Source: Clostridium sp. 'deep sea' (GTDB taxonomy: Bacteria > Bacillota > UBA994 > PWPR01). Taken from it: a stretch of DNA of 64,000 nucleotides. The stretch covers positions 1,178,001-1,242,000 of the forward strand of contig NZ_CP063353.1 of NCBI RefSeq assembly GCF_014931565.1, given 5' to 3'. The notes beneath the pieces were generated by a model, which saw only the letters and a list, made by a program, of their open reading frames with translations, was not told where the DNA came from and made no database searches. The position numbers and the translations under genes were made by a program. Each line of letters starts with the position of its first letter. Positions within the stretch are counted from its first letter, which is position 1. Shown here one piece after another: positions 9,016 to 15,744 of this stretch.

Positions 9016-9590
9016 TCTGATTTTGTTTTAGGTAATACATTTTCACTATATTCTCTTAATGCATCTACATATAACTTAAAATTATCATTATTTTTATAGT
9101 ATTTAATCATATCTTTATTTACAAGGTTATTTATCTTTTCTTTATAGACATCATTTAACTCAGTTAAATAGATATCTAAACAATTTTCTTTGCTATTAAA
9201 CCCAATAAATTTTATGTTGTAATTTTCTAAATTATCTTTAAGTAGCTCAATAGATTTTATTAACTCGTTGTAGGAAAATTTTACATTATGGCATATTATA
9301 TTTTCATTATCTAATAACTTAATAAGTTTTTGTAGATTTTCTTCACCAACTATATTCACATTCAGATTATTGTCTTTATCTATGTAAGAACCACCATAAT
9401 GCTCAGCTAAATCGGCATTATTTTTTAAAATAGATCGTAATTGATCTTCACGAGATAAGCTTTTATGGTAAGCTATACTGTATTTTTTAGCTTTTGCCTG
9501 TTGTTTAAGATCCATTTTAATCATATAAGTAAATATGGCTACTGCTACAACTATTATTATTAACATTAGTTTTTTTAGTTTTTTATTCAT
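8910..9590 (-). CDS. Membrane-anchored paralog A, C-terminus replaced by IS sequence
   Basis: From the ATG at 9590 (GGGTG five bases upstream) the protein has an N-terminal signal-anchor (LMLIIIVVAVAIFTYMI) and an extracellular domain with YGGSYIDKDNNLNVNIVGE near residues 70-90. That strand pattern resembles alpha-lytic-protease prodomains. It is a paralog of the gene upstream at 9650-10153. The IS256 element begins in its final codons. Removing the IS and one TSCTGATTT-type duplication copy restores ...PKTKSD-stop with the stop at 7603-7601, so the last ~35 residues now read are IS-encoded. Exported function unknown. Confidence 0.6.
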   Translation of the reverse strand: MNKKLKKLMLIIIVVAVAIFTYMIKMDLKQQAKAKKYSIAYHKSLSREDQLRSILKNNADLAEHYGGSYIDKDNNLNVNIVGEENLQKLIKLLDNENIICHNVKFSYNELIKSIELLKDNLENYNIKFIGFNSKENCLDIYLTELNDVYKEKINNLVNKDMIKYYKNNDNFKLYVDALREYSENVLPKTKSEGLSSFLCKYLLNLSGELEVYLNSPFEIFNHHKFI

Positions 9591-9649
9591 AATTACACCC
9601 ATTTTTAAAAATTTAATTTGTGTTTACACTTAATTTTTTGCTTAATTGC

Positions 9650-10153
9650 TTAATAACCTTTTGCATTATAAAAGGTCACTGCAGAGTCTGTTAACAGTTT
9701 AAGAATATCTTCTTTTACTTGCTTGTTGTTTATTGCTAAATACACCTCTACTGTATTTTTAGCAATATTTAACTGTGCTTTTTTTATATTATACCTTGTT
9801 AAATTGTTACTAAGAGTATAAAGAGTATTTTGTAGTTGTTTGTATGTAAACTTTACACTATAACATTTAATTTGTTCATTATCTAAGATTTTCTTTAGTT
9901 GCTGACAATTGTTTTCGCCCACCATATAAACATGTAATATTCCTTTATCATCAATTAAATAACCTGCATAGTTTAAAGCTAATTGTGCATTGCTTTTAAT
10001 TGCTTCATTTAGGTTTTCTATTCTTAAGCAATTTTTATGATTTTGATCCTCAGATATATATTTACTTGTTATGTTATAAATAGGTTTATTAATAAGCAAA
10101 AAAATTATAAATATAAAACACAAAATAATCAATACTATTTTTTTGAACTTCAT
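9650..10153 (-). CDS. Membrane-anchored paralog B
   Basis: The 167-residue protein has a hydrophobic N-terminal anchor (residues 5-22) and an outside domain with YAGYLIDDKGILHVYMVGE, VKFTYKQLQNTL and a C-terminal YLAINNKQVKEDIL. It aligns along its length with paralog A. The family resembles the prodomain of alpha-lytic-type proteases without the protease, an inference from strand pattern. A GGGTAG site precedes the ATG. The two genes are 60 bases apart and probably co-transcribed. Confidence 0.6.
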   Translation of the reverse strand: MKFKKIVLIILCFIFIIFLLINKPIYNITSKYISEDQNHKNCLRIENLNEAIKSNAQLALNYAGYLIDDKGILHVYMVGENNCQQLKKILDNEQIKCYSVKFTYKQLQNTLYTLSNNLTRYNIKKAQLNIAKNTVEVYLAINNKQVKEDILKLLTDSAVTFYNAKGY

Positions 10154-10257
10154 AATCTACCCCACAAAATCTGTGATATTTTTATACATAATACAACATA
10201 TTTCACACCTACTACAACTAAACTGTTAAATTTACCTGCTATGTGCTATAAAAAATA

Positions 10258-10296
10258 AAAAAAGTCACTACAATTACCCTTGTAATTATGACTTTT
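10258..10296 (-). terminator. Rho-independent terminator
   Basis: AAAAGTCA-c-TACAATTA-ccc-TTGTAATT-a-TGACTTTT forms a long near-perfect hairpin. Read on the minus strand it ends in a T-run just after the stop of the gene at 10319-10636. Confidence 0.75.
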
Positions 10297-10318
10297 AAAT
10301 AGAAATATTAATTTACTG

Positions 10319-10636
10319 CTAGATTACATCATCTTTTTTTATGTTTATGTTAGAGGTTAATATTGCTACATAAGGATTCTCATACTTTATATAATGCGGA
10401 AAAATAATATTTAACTGACCAGTAGATAAACTAACAGCTTCTATTCTTACTATATGAGGCTGTGAATACTTAAAAAAGTCATCCTCAACATCTTTTATAA
10501 TTAACTTATGGTATCCAGTCCCTGTTTTTTCTTTACGATGAATATTTACAAATGTTTTTCCTTTATAATGCATTATTTTATTTCCAGGCCCATAAAACAC
10601 CATACTATTATAAATTTCATGTTTATGTGCATACAT
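10319..10636 (-). CDS. Small uncharacterised protein
   Basis: The 105-residue, mostly beta-predicted protein has no signal peptide or membrane segment. It contains GPGNKIMHYKGKTFVNIHR and a lysine/isoleucine-rich C-terminus. AAAGGAG sits 8 bases before the ATG and a terminator follows, so it looks like a real single-gene unit. I do not recognise a family. Confidence 0.5.
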   Translation of the reverse strand: MYAHKHEIYNSMVFYGPGNKIMHYKGKTFVNIHRKEKTGTGYHKLIIKDVEDDFFKYSQPHIVRIEAVSLSTGQLNIIFPHYIKYENPYVAILTSNINIKKDDVI

Positions 10637-10802
10637 AAAATAGCTCCTTTCGCAACTATTTTATTCGATTTATTATGCTTTAATTCCTCCATAAATTTTC
10701 TTAAAATAAATTAAAGTTTAGTTTAAATTTAATAATTATATTTTTACATAAATCATTAAATACGTTTTAATCTACTGTTATAAAACTTTTTTAATAAAAA
10801 AA

Positions 10803-10862
10803 GAGATTCGCTCAAAATGTAATCTTACCTCGCTGTTTTTGAGATTATAATTTGAGCGAACC
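10803..10862 (-). terminator. Long hairpin terminator of the BRCT-like/zinc-motif operon
   Basis: TTCGCTCAAA with TGTAATCT pairs across a ~20-base loop with AGATTATA and ATTTGAGCGAA. On the minus strand it finishes with CTCTTTTTTT, about 30 bases beyond the stop at 10891. Confidence 0.7.
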
Positions 10863-10890
10863 CCTATATAGGCTGGCCTTGTATAAGAAC

Positions 10891-11160
10891 TTATGTAGTA
10901 TTTCTAATAGCTAATATGCTATGTGCTATTTCTTGAGCACACTCATTACAAAGTATCATAAAAAATGTAGATTCCCCTCCTAATTTCGAAATGGTTAATC
11001 GATATAAGTCTTTATTTACACCACAGATTAAACAGCTTGCTGATTTATTGCTACATTTAAGCTTACATATTTGGCTATAAACTTTATTTTTAGGGATATC
11101 TATATTTTTAAGTTTTTTAATGAGAACTCGACTATCTACAGAATTATGTATATAAAACAA
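10891..11160 (-). CDS. Small zinc-motif (CxxC...CxxC) protein
   Basis: The 89-residue protein has two cysteine pairs, CLICG (about residue 43) and CNEC (about 71), as in a treble-clef or zinc-ribbon fold, plus a further CKLKC. The start is a TTG two bases after the stop of the BRCT-like gene, so translation is probably coupled. The product is unrecognised; zinc binding is inferred from the cysteines. Confidence 0.5.
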   Translation of the reverse strand: MFYIHNSVDSRVLIKKLKNIDIPKNKVYSQICKLKCSNKSASCLICGVNKDLYRLTISKLGGESTFFMILCNECAQEIAHSILAIRNTT

Positions 11161-11162
11161 TT

Positions 11163-11579
11163 TTAAGTAAGAACCTCATCTATTAGTTTATTTGCAGCTA
11201 TTTCTGCCTTAATAACATTTAAAATATGTAAAGTTTGCAATAAGGTAGTGTGACTTAAGCTCAGTAATTTTTGTATTCTTAAATCTACTGTAGATTCTGT
11301 AGTTTTATGCTCTGCTAGATTTACATTTAACTTTACATTTGCACACAAGCTGTCTAAAAAATCCTCCGCAACCAATAATGGAGCTTGTTGCTTTTGGAAT
11401 AAATCTTGTACTTGCATTATAATCTGTTCATTAAAATTATGCCCTACAACAACTATATTAGCTTTATTTATATCTTTTACAAATGTGTTGTTAGATTTGC
11501 TTATTATATTTTCTGCCTCTTGGTATGTAAAGTTATTTAACTGCCCTGTTATAAATATTTTGTTATTGCTTTTTGTCAA
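11163..11579 (-). CDS. BRCT-domain-like protein
   Basis: The 138-residue protein starts at TTG with GGAG seven bases upstream. Residues 7-80 (KIFITGQLNNFTYQEAENII then ANIVVVGHN, and LLVAEDFL) follow the BRCT pattern seen in bacterial DNA ligase C-termini and stand-alone BRCT proteins. The second half is helical. It leads a two-gene unit with a zinc-motif protein, behind a small XRE gene that has the same 12-base word in its promoter. BRCT assignment is moderate; a role in DNA metabolism is only suggested. Confidence 0.5.
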   Translation of the reverse strand: MTKSNNKIFITGQLNNFTYQEAENIISKSNNTFVKDINKANIVVVGHNFNEQIIMQVQDLFQKQQAPLLVAEDFLDSLCANVKLNVNLAEHKTTESTVDLRIQKLLSLSHTTLLQTLHILNVIKAEIAANKLIDEVLT

Positions 11580-11624
11580 TTTAATCTCCTTTACTATACT
11601 TTTTTTGCATTATATACTTTCACA

Positions 11625-11636
11625 TCTCCCTCATGG
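11625..11636. promoter_or_regulatory. Candidate operator TCTCCCTCATGG before the BRCT-like operon
   Basis: This 12-mer is the exact reverse complement of 11882-11893 in the promoter of the XRE gene. It lies about 45 bases before the BRCT-like start and just upstream of a TATAAT on the minus strand. The small XRE protein between the two copies is the obvious candidate binder. Confidence 0.5.
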
Positions 11637-11640
11637 AGGT

Positions 11641-11835
11641 TTAAAGTTTAAAAAAAATATCCTCAATAGATGTATTAAAGTAGTCTGCAATTGCTTTTGC
11701 CTCTACTAGCGTAAAACCTCTTTCACCAGCCTCTTTTTTATAGTATGCTCCAATGGTTTTTACTCCTATGAGCTTTGCTAGTTGGCTTACCTCTACATTA
11801 TGTAATTTACGTAAATTCCTTAATTTATGAAACAT
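11641..11835 (-). CDS. Small XRE-family (Cro/CI-type) regulator
   Basis: The 64-residue protein is essentially one helix-turn-helix domain: LRNLRKLHNVEVSQLAKLIGVKTIGAYYKKEAGERGFTL is split here as LRKLHNVEVSQLAKLIGV and GAYYKKEAGERGF, followed by EAKAIADYFNTSIEDIFF. A GGGGTG site precedes the ATG. Its promoter carries the 12-base word that recurs before the downstream BRCT-like operon, so it likely represses itself and that operon. Confidence 0.8.
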   Translation of the reverse strand: MFHKLRNLRKLHNVEVSQLAKLIGVKTIGAYYKKEAGERGFTLVEAKAIADYFNTSIEDIFFKL

Positions 11836-11871
11836 TTCACCCCACTACTTTCAATTTTTGTGCTTATATAC

Positions 11872-11900
11872 ATAATAATAGCCATGAGGGAGACTGTCAA
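11872..11900 (-). promoter_or_regulatory. Consensus promoter with operator word for the small XRE gene
   Basis: On the minus strand TTGACA (11900-11895), a 17-base spacer and TATTAT (11877-11872) make a near-perfect sigma-A promoter 37 bases before the start. The spacer contains TCTCCCTCATGG, the candidate operator repeated at 11625-11636. Confidence 0.7.
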
Positions 11901-11935
11901 GATATTTTTTAAATTTTATAACCTTTTTGGAGATA
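11882..11935. repeat. Regulatory block related to 12781-12833
   Basis: CCATGAGGGAGACTGTCAA...CCTTTTTGGAGA here matches CCATAAAGGAGATTGTAAA...CCTTTTTGGAGA upstream of the second tandem XRE gene. The CCTTTTTGGAGA word also occurs at 12114-12125. The three control regions therefore share ancestry. Confidence 0.6.
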
Positions 11936-12116
11936 TTTTTATTATTATCCATAAAATAAAAAGCTTAGTTAATGAAAAATGATATAATTTTTAATAAAAT
12001 ATTAGCTGTTTAATTTTTTTAATAAACTACAGGTATAACTCTTACTATTATACCTCTATACTATAACAAATGCCAGTTTGGATACTCTCTAACTCCGCTA
12101 AGGTTATTTTATAACC

Positions 12117-12160
12117 TTTTTGGAGATTAATTTGCAATTCTCCATTGTGGATAATAGAAT
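12117..12160 (+). promoter_or_regulatory. Promoter-operator of the first tandem XRE gene
   Basis: TTGCAA (12132-12137), 17 bases, TAGAAT (12155-12160) form a sigma-A promoter. The dyad TGGAGA-n12-TCTCCA overlaps the -35 and spacer, as expected for autorepression. The same layout recurs at 12826-12866. Confidence 0.65.
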
Positions 12161-12179
12161 TAAGCTAAGGAGTGAGAAT

Positions 12180-12551
12180 ATGTTTAAAGGAGACCGACTA
12201 AGAAATTTACGTAAAAATATTAGCATAACTCAAAAAGACTTAGCTAAAATATTAAAAATTTCTAAAGGCAATATATCACGCTACGAAACAGGCATTAGAG
12301 AGCCAGATTTAGATTTGTTAATTAAAATTGCTGATTTTTTTAAGGTAACTACCGATTATTTACTAGGATTAACTAACATTAAAAACTGTTCTGTAAATGA
12401 GTTTTATATTAATGATAAAAATAATGAATATAGTATTAATTTAAACGATATTAGTGAAGAGTATTTGTTATTAGCAAAAAAACTACAAGATGAGAAAATT
12501 GACCCTAAAGCTATTGAAACTATAATACCAGCATTAATAAAACAAAGCTAA
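12180..12551 (+). CDS. XRE-family regulator, tandem copy 1
   Basis: The 123-residue protein starts at the ATG after AAGGAG; the frame is open further upstream but without a binding site and across the promoter. Residues 1-66 are a Cro/CI-type helix-turn-helix (ITQKDLAKILKISKGNISRY then PDLDLLIKIADFFKVTTDYL and LLGLTN). The C-terminal tail ends YLLLAKKLQDEKIDPKAIE, helical and probably for dimerisation. It is a close paralog of the next gene. Likely a repressor acting on the shared TGGAGA/TCTCCA operators. Confidence 0.85.
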   Translation: MFKGDRLRNLRKNISITQKDLAKILKISKGNISRYETGIREPDLDLLIKIADFFKVTTDYLLGLTNIKNCSVNEFYINDKNNEYSINLNDISEEYLLLAKKLQDEKIDPKAIETIIPALIKQS

Positions 12552-12780
12552 TTTTTTTTAGATCATCTCTATTAATTAATAGAGATTTTTGTTTTAATTA
12601 TCCTTATTAGCTCCATATTTTGCCCTCTCATAGATAATTTATACCTCACTATATTTATACATAAGATTATTAATTTTTTAGCTACAAACACTATATACCT
12701 TAAGCCAGCTTTTAATTAGATTATTAACAATAATATATTAATATTTAGTTAGTATATCCTATTAATTTTGCATTAAATAT

Positions 12781-12866
12781 CCATAAAGGAGATTGTAAAT
12801 ATTTTTCAAATTTATCATATCCTTTTTGGAGAAACTGTTGCGATTCTCCATAATGGATAATAAAAT
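12781..12866 (+). promoter_or_regulatory. Promoter-operator of the second tandem XRE gene
   Basis: TTGCGA (12838-12843), 17 bases, TAAAAT (12861-12866) with TGGAGA-n12-TCTCCA over the -35 and spacer. The 5' part (12781-12833) is related to 11882-11935. Confidence 0.65.
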
Positions 12867-12886
12867 ATAGCTAAGGAGTTGAGTTT

Positions 12887-13243
12887 ATGTTTAAAGGAGA
12901 TAGGTTAAAAAGCCTACGTAAAGAACGTAATATAACCCAAAAATACTTAGCTGAAAAGCTGTTATTTTATAAGGGTAATATTTCTCGTTATGAAACCGGA
13001 ATAAGACAGCCAGATTTAGGGCTAGTTATTAAAATGGCTAACTATTTTAATGTAACTACTGACTATTTATTAGGTTTATCTAATTTGCCTAAAAATTTTT
13101 ATGTGCGAGATGAGCAAAAAAATTATTATTACATAGATATAAAAGAACAATACTTACAGCTAGCCAAAAAGCTCCAAGATAATAATATTGATCCCAAGGC
13201 AGTTGAGAGTATTATTCCTGCTTTACAAAAACTAAAAGAATAG
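12887..13243 (+). CDS. XRE-family regulator, tandem copy 2
   Basis: The 118-residue protein has the same start (MFKGDRL) and layout as copy 1: helix-turn-helix (ITQKYLAEKLLFYKGNISRY), a VTTDYLLGLSN end, and a tail YLQLAKKLQDNNIDPKAVES. AAGGAG precedes the ATG. The recognition helices differ slightly (KISKGNISRY against FYKGNISRY), so the targets may overlap but need not be identical. Confidence 0.85.
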   Translation: MFKGDRLKSLRKERNITQKYLAEKLLFYKGNISRYETGIRQPDLGLVIKMANYFNVTTDYLLGLSNLPKNFYVRDEQKNYYYIDIKEQYLQLAKKLQDNNIDPKAVESIIPALQKLKE

Positions 13244-13282
13244 ACCTAAAATAATACCTATAAAAATAAGTTGATAATTATA

Positions 13283-13320
13283 TAACAAGAGAACAACACT
13301 AGTTGCTGCTCTCTTGTTAT
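13283..13320. terminator. Terminator between convergent XRE and AraC genes
   Basis: AACAAGAGA pairs with TCTCTTGTT around an inner ACAAC/GTTG-type stem. It lies 40 bases after the second XRE gene and just beyond the end of the minus-strand metallophore operon, so it may serve both. Confidence 0.65.
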
Positions 13321-13354
13321 GTTAACAGTATCTATTTTATTACAAATTAAAACA

Positions 13355-14335
13355 TTACAATAACCTCTGTTGTGTATCTCTATACCGCTTAGGTGTTATG
13401 CCATACCTTTTTTTAAATATACCTGCAAAGTGTCCCGAATTACGATAACCAACTTTTAAAGCAATTTCTTTTATACTATAATTGGTTTCATTTAATAATT
13501 GTAGAGCATAATTCATTCGCAAGTTTTTAAAATATTCGTAAAGTGTAGTTTTATATTGTTGTTTAAAAGCCAATTGAAATCTAGTCTCACTCATATTTGC
13601 AACCTTAGCTAACTTTGATATAGATGGATATGCTGCGTAGTTGTCTTTAAGATATTTAATTACTCGTTTTAAAGCATTAATATCTTTTTTATTTAACTTA
13701 ACATTTTGGGTACTTGCTAATGTTTTGTTATAGCTCTCTGCTGCTAAACCCAATACCTCCATAACCTTTCCTTCTAAGTAAATAAATAGAAATTTACCCA
13801 CCGCACTACAGCTTTCAATCTGCTGAAATGCAAAGCTTAACTCTGGAATATTGGGACTCATAGCTAGGTATTTAATTATTTTTTTTACTTCATTAACCTC
13901 GGTGCTAAAGCTATTTGATAAGTAGTGTTTATAATAGTCTTCAGTAACTATAATTTTAGTAAATTTTACGGGTTGATCTTTTTTGCAATATACTATTATT
14001 TTTTTGCTATTATTAATGTATGAAAATATACCAGTATTTACTTTGCGTGTTTTGGTTTTTCCTAGTTTAAATGAACTTGAAGCGGTACTAAACTGGCACA
14101 TTTCCAGATAGTTTTCATTAATAATTGATGTTTTTTCAAAGTCAATATAAGGAGTATAGTCTGCAATAATAATTAAGAATTTATTTTCACAAACAATAAA
14201 CCTCATACTACCCTTGCCATACTTTTCTGCTACTTTATAGTAATAATCATTGGGATGAGATAGCTCAGGCACTAGTATAAAATTCATATCCTCTATTGAG
14301 TTTAAGTAGTATTGATATACTGTGTCATAAATCAT
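13355..14335 (-). CDS. AraC-family transcriptional regulator of the metallophore locus
   Basis: The 326-residue protein has a C-terminal AraC DNA-binding domain with two helix-turn-helices (about 225-320: SISKLAKVANMSETRFQLAF then YSIKEIALKVGYRNSGHFAG and FKKRYGITPKRYR). The N-terminal ~200 residues are an unassigned ligand domain. It is the last gene of the nine-gene operon, 21 bases after the MATE gene. AraC regulators that sense imported siderophores (YbtA, PchR type) are a known theme beside YbtPQ-like transporters; that role here is inferred. Confidence 0.85.
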   Translation of the reverse strand: MIYDTVYQYYLNSIEDMNFILVPELSHPNDYYYKVAEKYGKGSMRFIVCENKFLIIIADYTPYIDFEKTSIINENYLEMCQFSTASSSFKLGKTKTRKVNTGIFSYINNSKKIIVYCKKDQPVKFTKIIVTEDYYKHYLSNSFSTEVNEVKKIIKYLAMSPNIPELSFAFQQIESCSAVGKFLFIYLEGKVMEVLGLAAESYNKTLASTQNVKLNKKDINALKRVIKYLKDNYAAYPSISKLAKVANMSETRFQLAFKQQYKTTLYEYFKNLRMNYALQLLNETNYSIKEIALKVGYRNSGHFAGIFKKRYGITPKRYRDTQQRLL

Positions 14336-14356
14336 CTTATTATCCCTTTTATGTTA

Positions 14357-15733
14357 TTAACAGCTTACACTGCTTGTTTTTATATCATCTTGTTTGCTTT
14401 TTAATATTCTATTTATTTTAGCTGCAAAATAAACTGTTATTAAAGTAAGTATAACATCTGTTACTGATTGGGCAAATATTACTCCATTAAGCTTGTACAT
14501 GTTAGACATTATTAAGATAACAGGAATTAAGATAAAACCTTGCCTACCAATGTTTAAAAACCCTCCTGCTAAAGCCTTACCAATAGATAAATATAGGGTT
14601 GCATAGGTAAACTGAAAACCAAAGCTTACAAACATTAAACTATTAACTTTTAAGGCCCTTGCTCCAATTTTAATTACCTCTGAGTCATTAATTAATAAGC
14701 CTATTATCTGCTCAGAGAATATCATAACTATAATTGTCCATAACATACAATAAACCGTAGACCACTTAATAGCAACTTTAGTTGTATCTATGATGCGCTG
14801 ATAGTTCTTGGCACCATAATTATAGCCAACTATAGGCTGATATCCCTTCATAAATCCAAATACCACATTGGTACCAAGAGTTACTACTCTTAAAACTATT
14901 CCTAATGCGGCAACAGCAGCATCACCATAAATACTTGCTTTTTGAATGATTAAGCTCATAGAAACACCAGCAAGTACCTGTAACAATAACATCGATAAAC
15001 CAATTTTAATTATTTGAGCATATATGCTAACTTGAGGTTTAAACATTTTAAGCCCTAAATCTAGATAGTTTTGAGCTAAAAAAAAGAATGTTAGGTAAAT
15101 TATTAAGGTTACAATTTGAGATATTAGGGTAGCTATAGCTGCTCCTTGAATGCCCATATGTAATCCATATATTAGCAAGGGGTCTAAAATCATATTTAAA
15201 ACTGCTCCACTAATCATGGCTTTTAGAGTTATATTACTAGCCCCTTGAGCTATAGCAATATTACCAATAGCAATATTAATAGCACTAAATAAAGTGCTAA
15301 TAACAAATACTTTAGCATACTGCAATGAATAAGGCATGATAGTACTAGTTGCACCCATAAATTTTAATATGCCTTTTAAGTTCAGCAATGATACTATCGC
15401 CATTAGTGCTGATAATATTATTACAGTGTAAAAAGCTGTGGCACCAACTTGATTAGCCTTTTTATGCTGTTTAGAGCCTAAAAGTCTGGATATATATGAA
15501 CCAGCTCCCACTCCAAAGGTTAATCCTAAACCAGAAAAATAAAGGCTTAAAGGGAATGCTACCGAAACTGCTCCCGATTGTTGTAATCCTAAACTAGATA
15601 CAAAATAGGTATCTACAACATTATATAATGCTGTAACTAACATAGTTATTATCATAGGAATACCAAGTTTAAAAAGTGATTTTGTTACATTGCCCTGTTT
15701 TATGAGCATAATTTTTTCATTTTGTTTGTTCAT
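14357..15733 (-). CDS. MATE-family multidrug/metabolite exporter
   Basis: The 458-residue protein has about 12 membrane helices in two halves, with family motifs such as GIPMIITMLVTALYNVVDTYFV at the start (split GIPMIITMLV, ALYNVVDTYFV) and FGFMKGYQPIVGYNYGAKNY in the second half. I start it at the ninth codon of the longest frame, where an AGAGGG site sits 7 bases before an ATG; the earlier start is a TTG inside the ABC gene. MATE proteins export small molecules by H+ or Na+ antiport. In this operon it could export a metallophore or clear it after metal release. Confidence 0.85.
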   Translation of the reverse strand: MNKQNEKIMLIKQGNVTKSLFKLGIPMIITMLVTALYNVVDTYFVSSLGLQQSGAVSVAFPLSLYFSGLGLTFGVGAGSYISRLLGSKQHKKANQVGATAFYTVIILSALMAIVSLLNLKGILKFMGATSTIMPYSLQYAKVFVISTLFSAINIAIGNIAIAQGASNITLKAMISGAVLNMILDPLLIYGLHMGIQGAAIATLISQIVTLIIYLTFFFLAQNYLDLGLKMFKPQVSIYAQIIKIGLSMLLLQVLAGVSMSLIIQKASIYGDAAVAALGIVLRVVTLGTNVVFGFMKGYQPIVGYNYGAKNYQRIIDTTKVAIKWSTVYCMLWTIIVMIFSEQIIGLLINDSEVIKIGARALKVNSLMFVSFGFQFTYATLYLSIGKALAGGFLNIGRQGFILIPVILIMSNMYKLNGVIFAQSVTDVILTLITVYFAAKINRILKSKQDDIKTSSVSC

Positions 15734-15744
15734 TTTTAGGCCCT

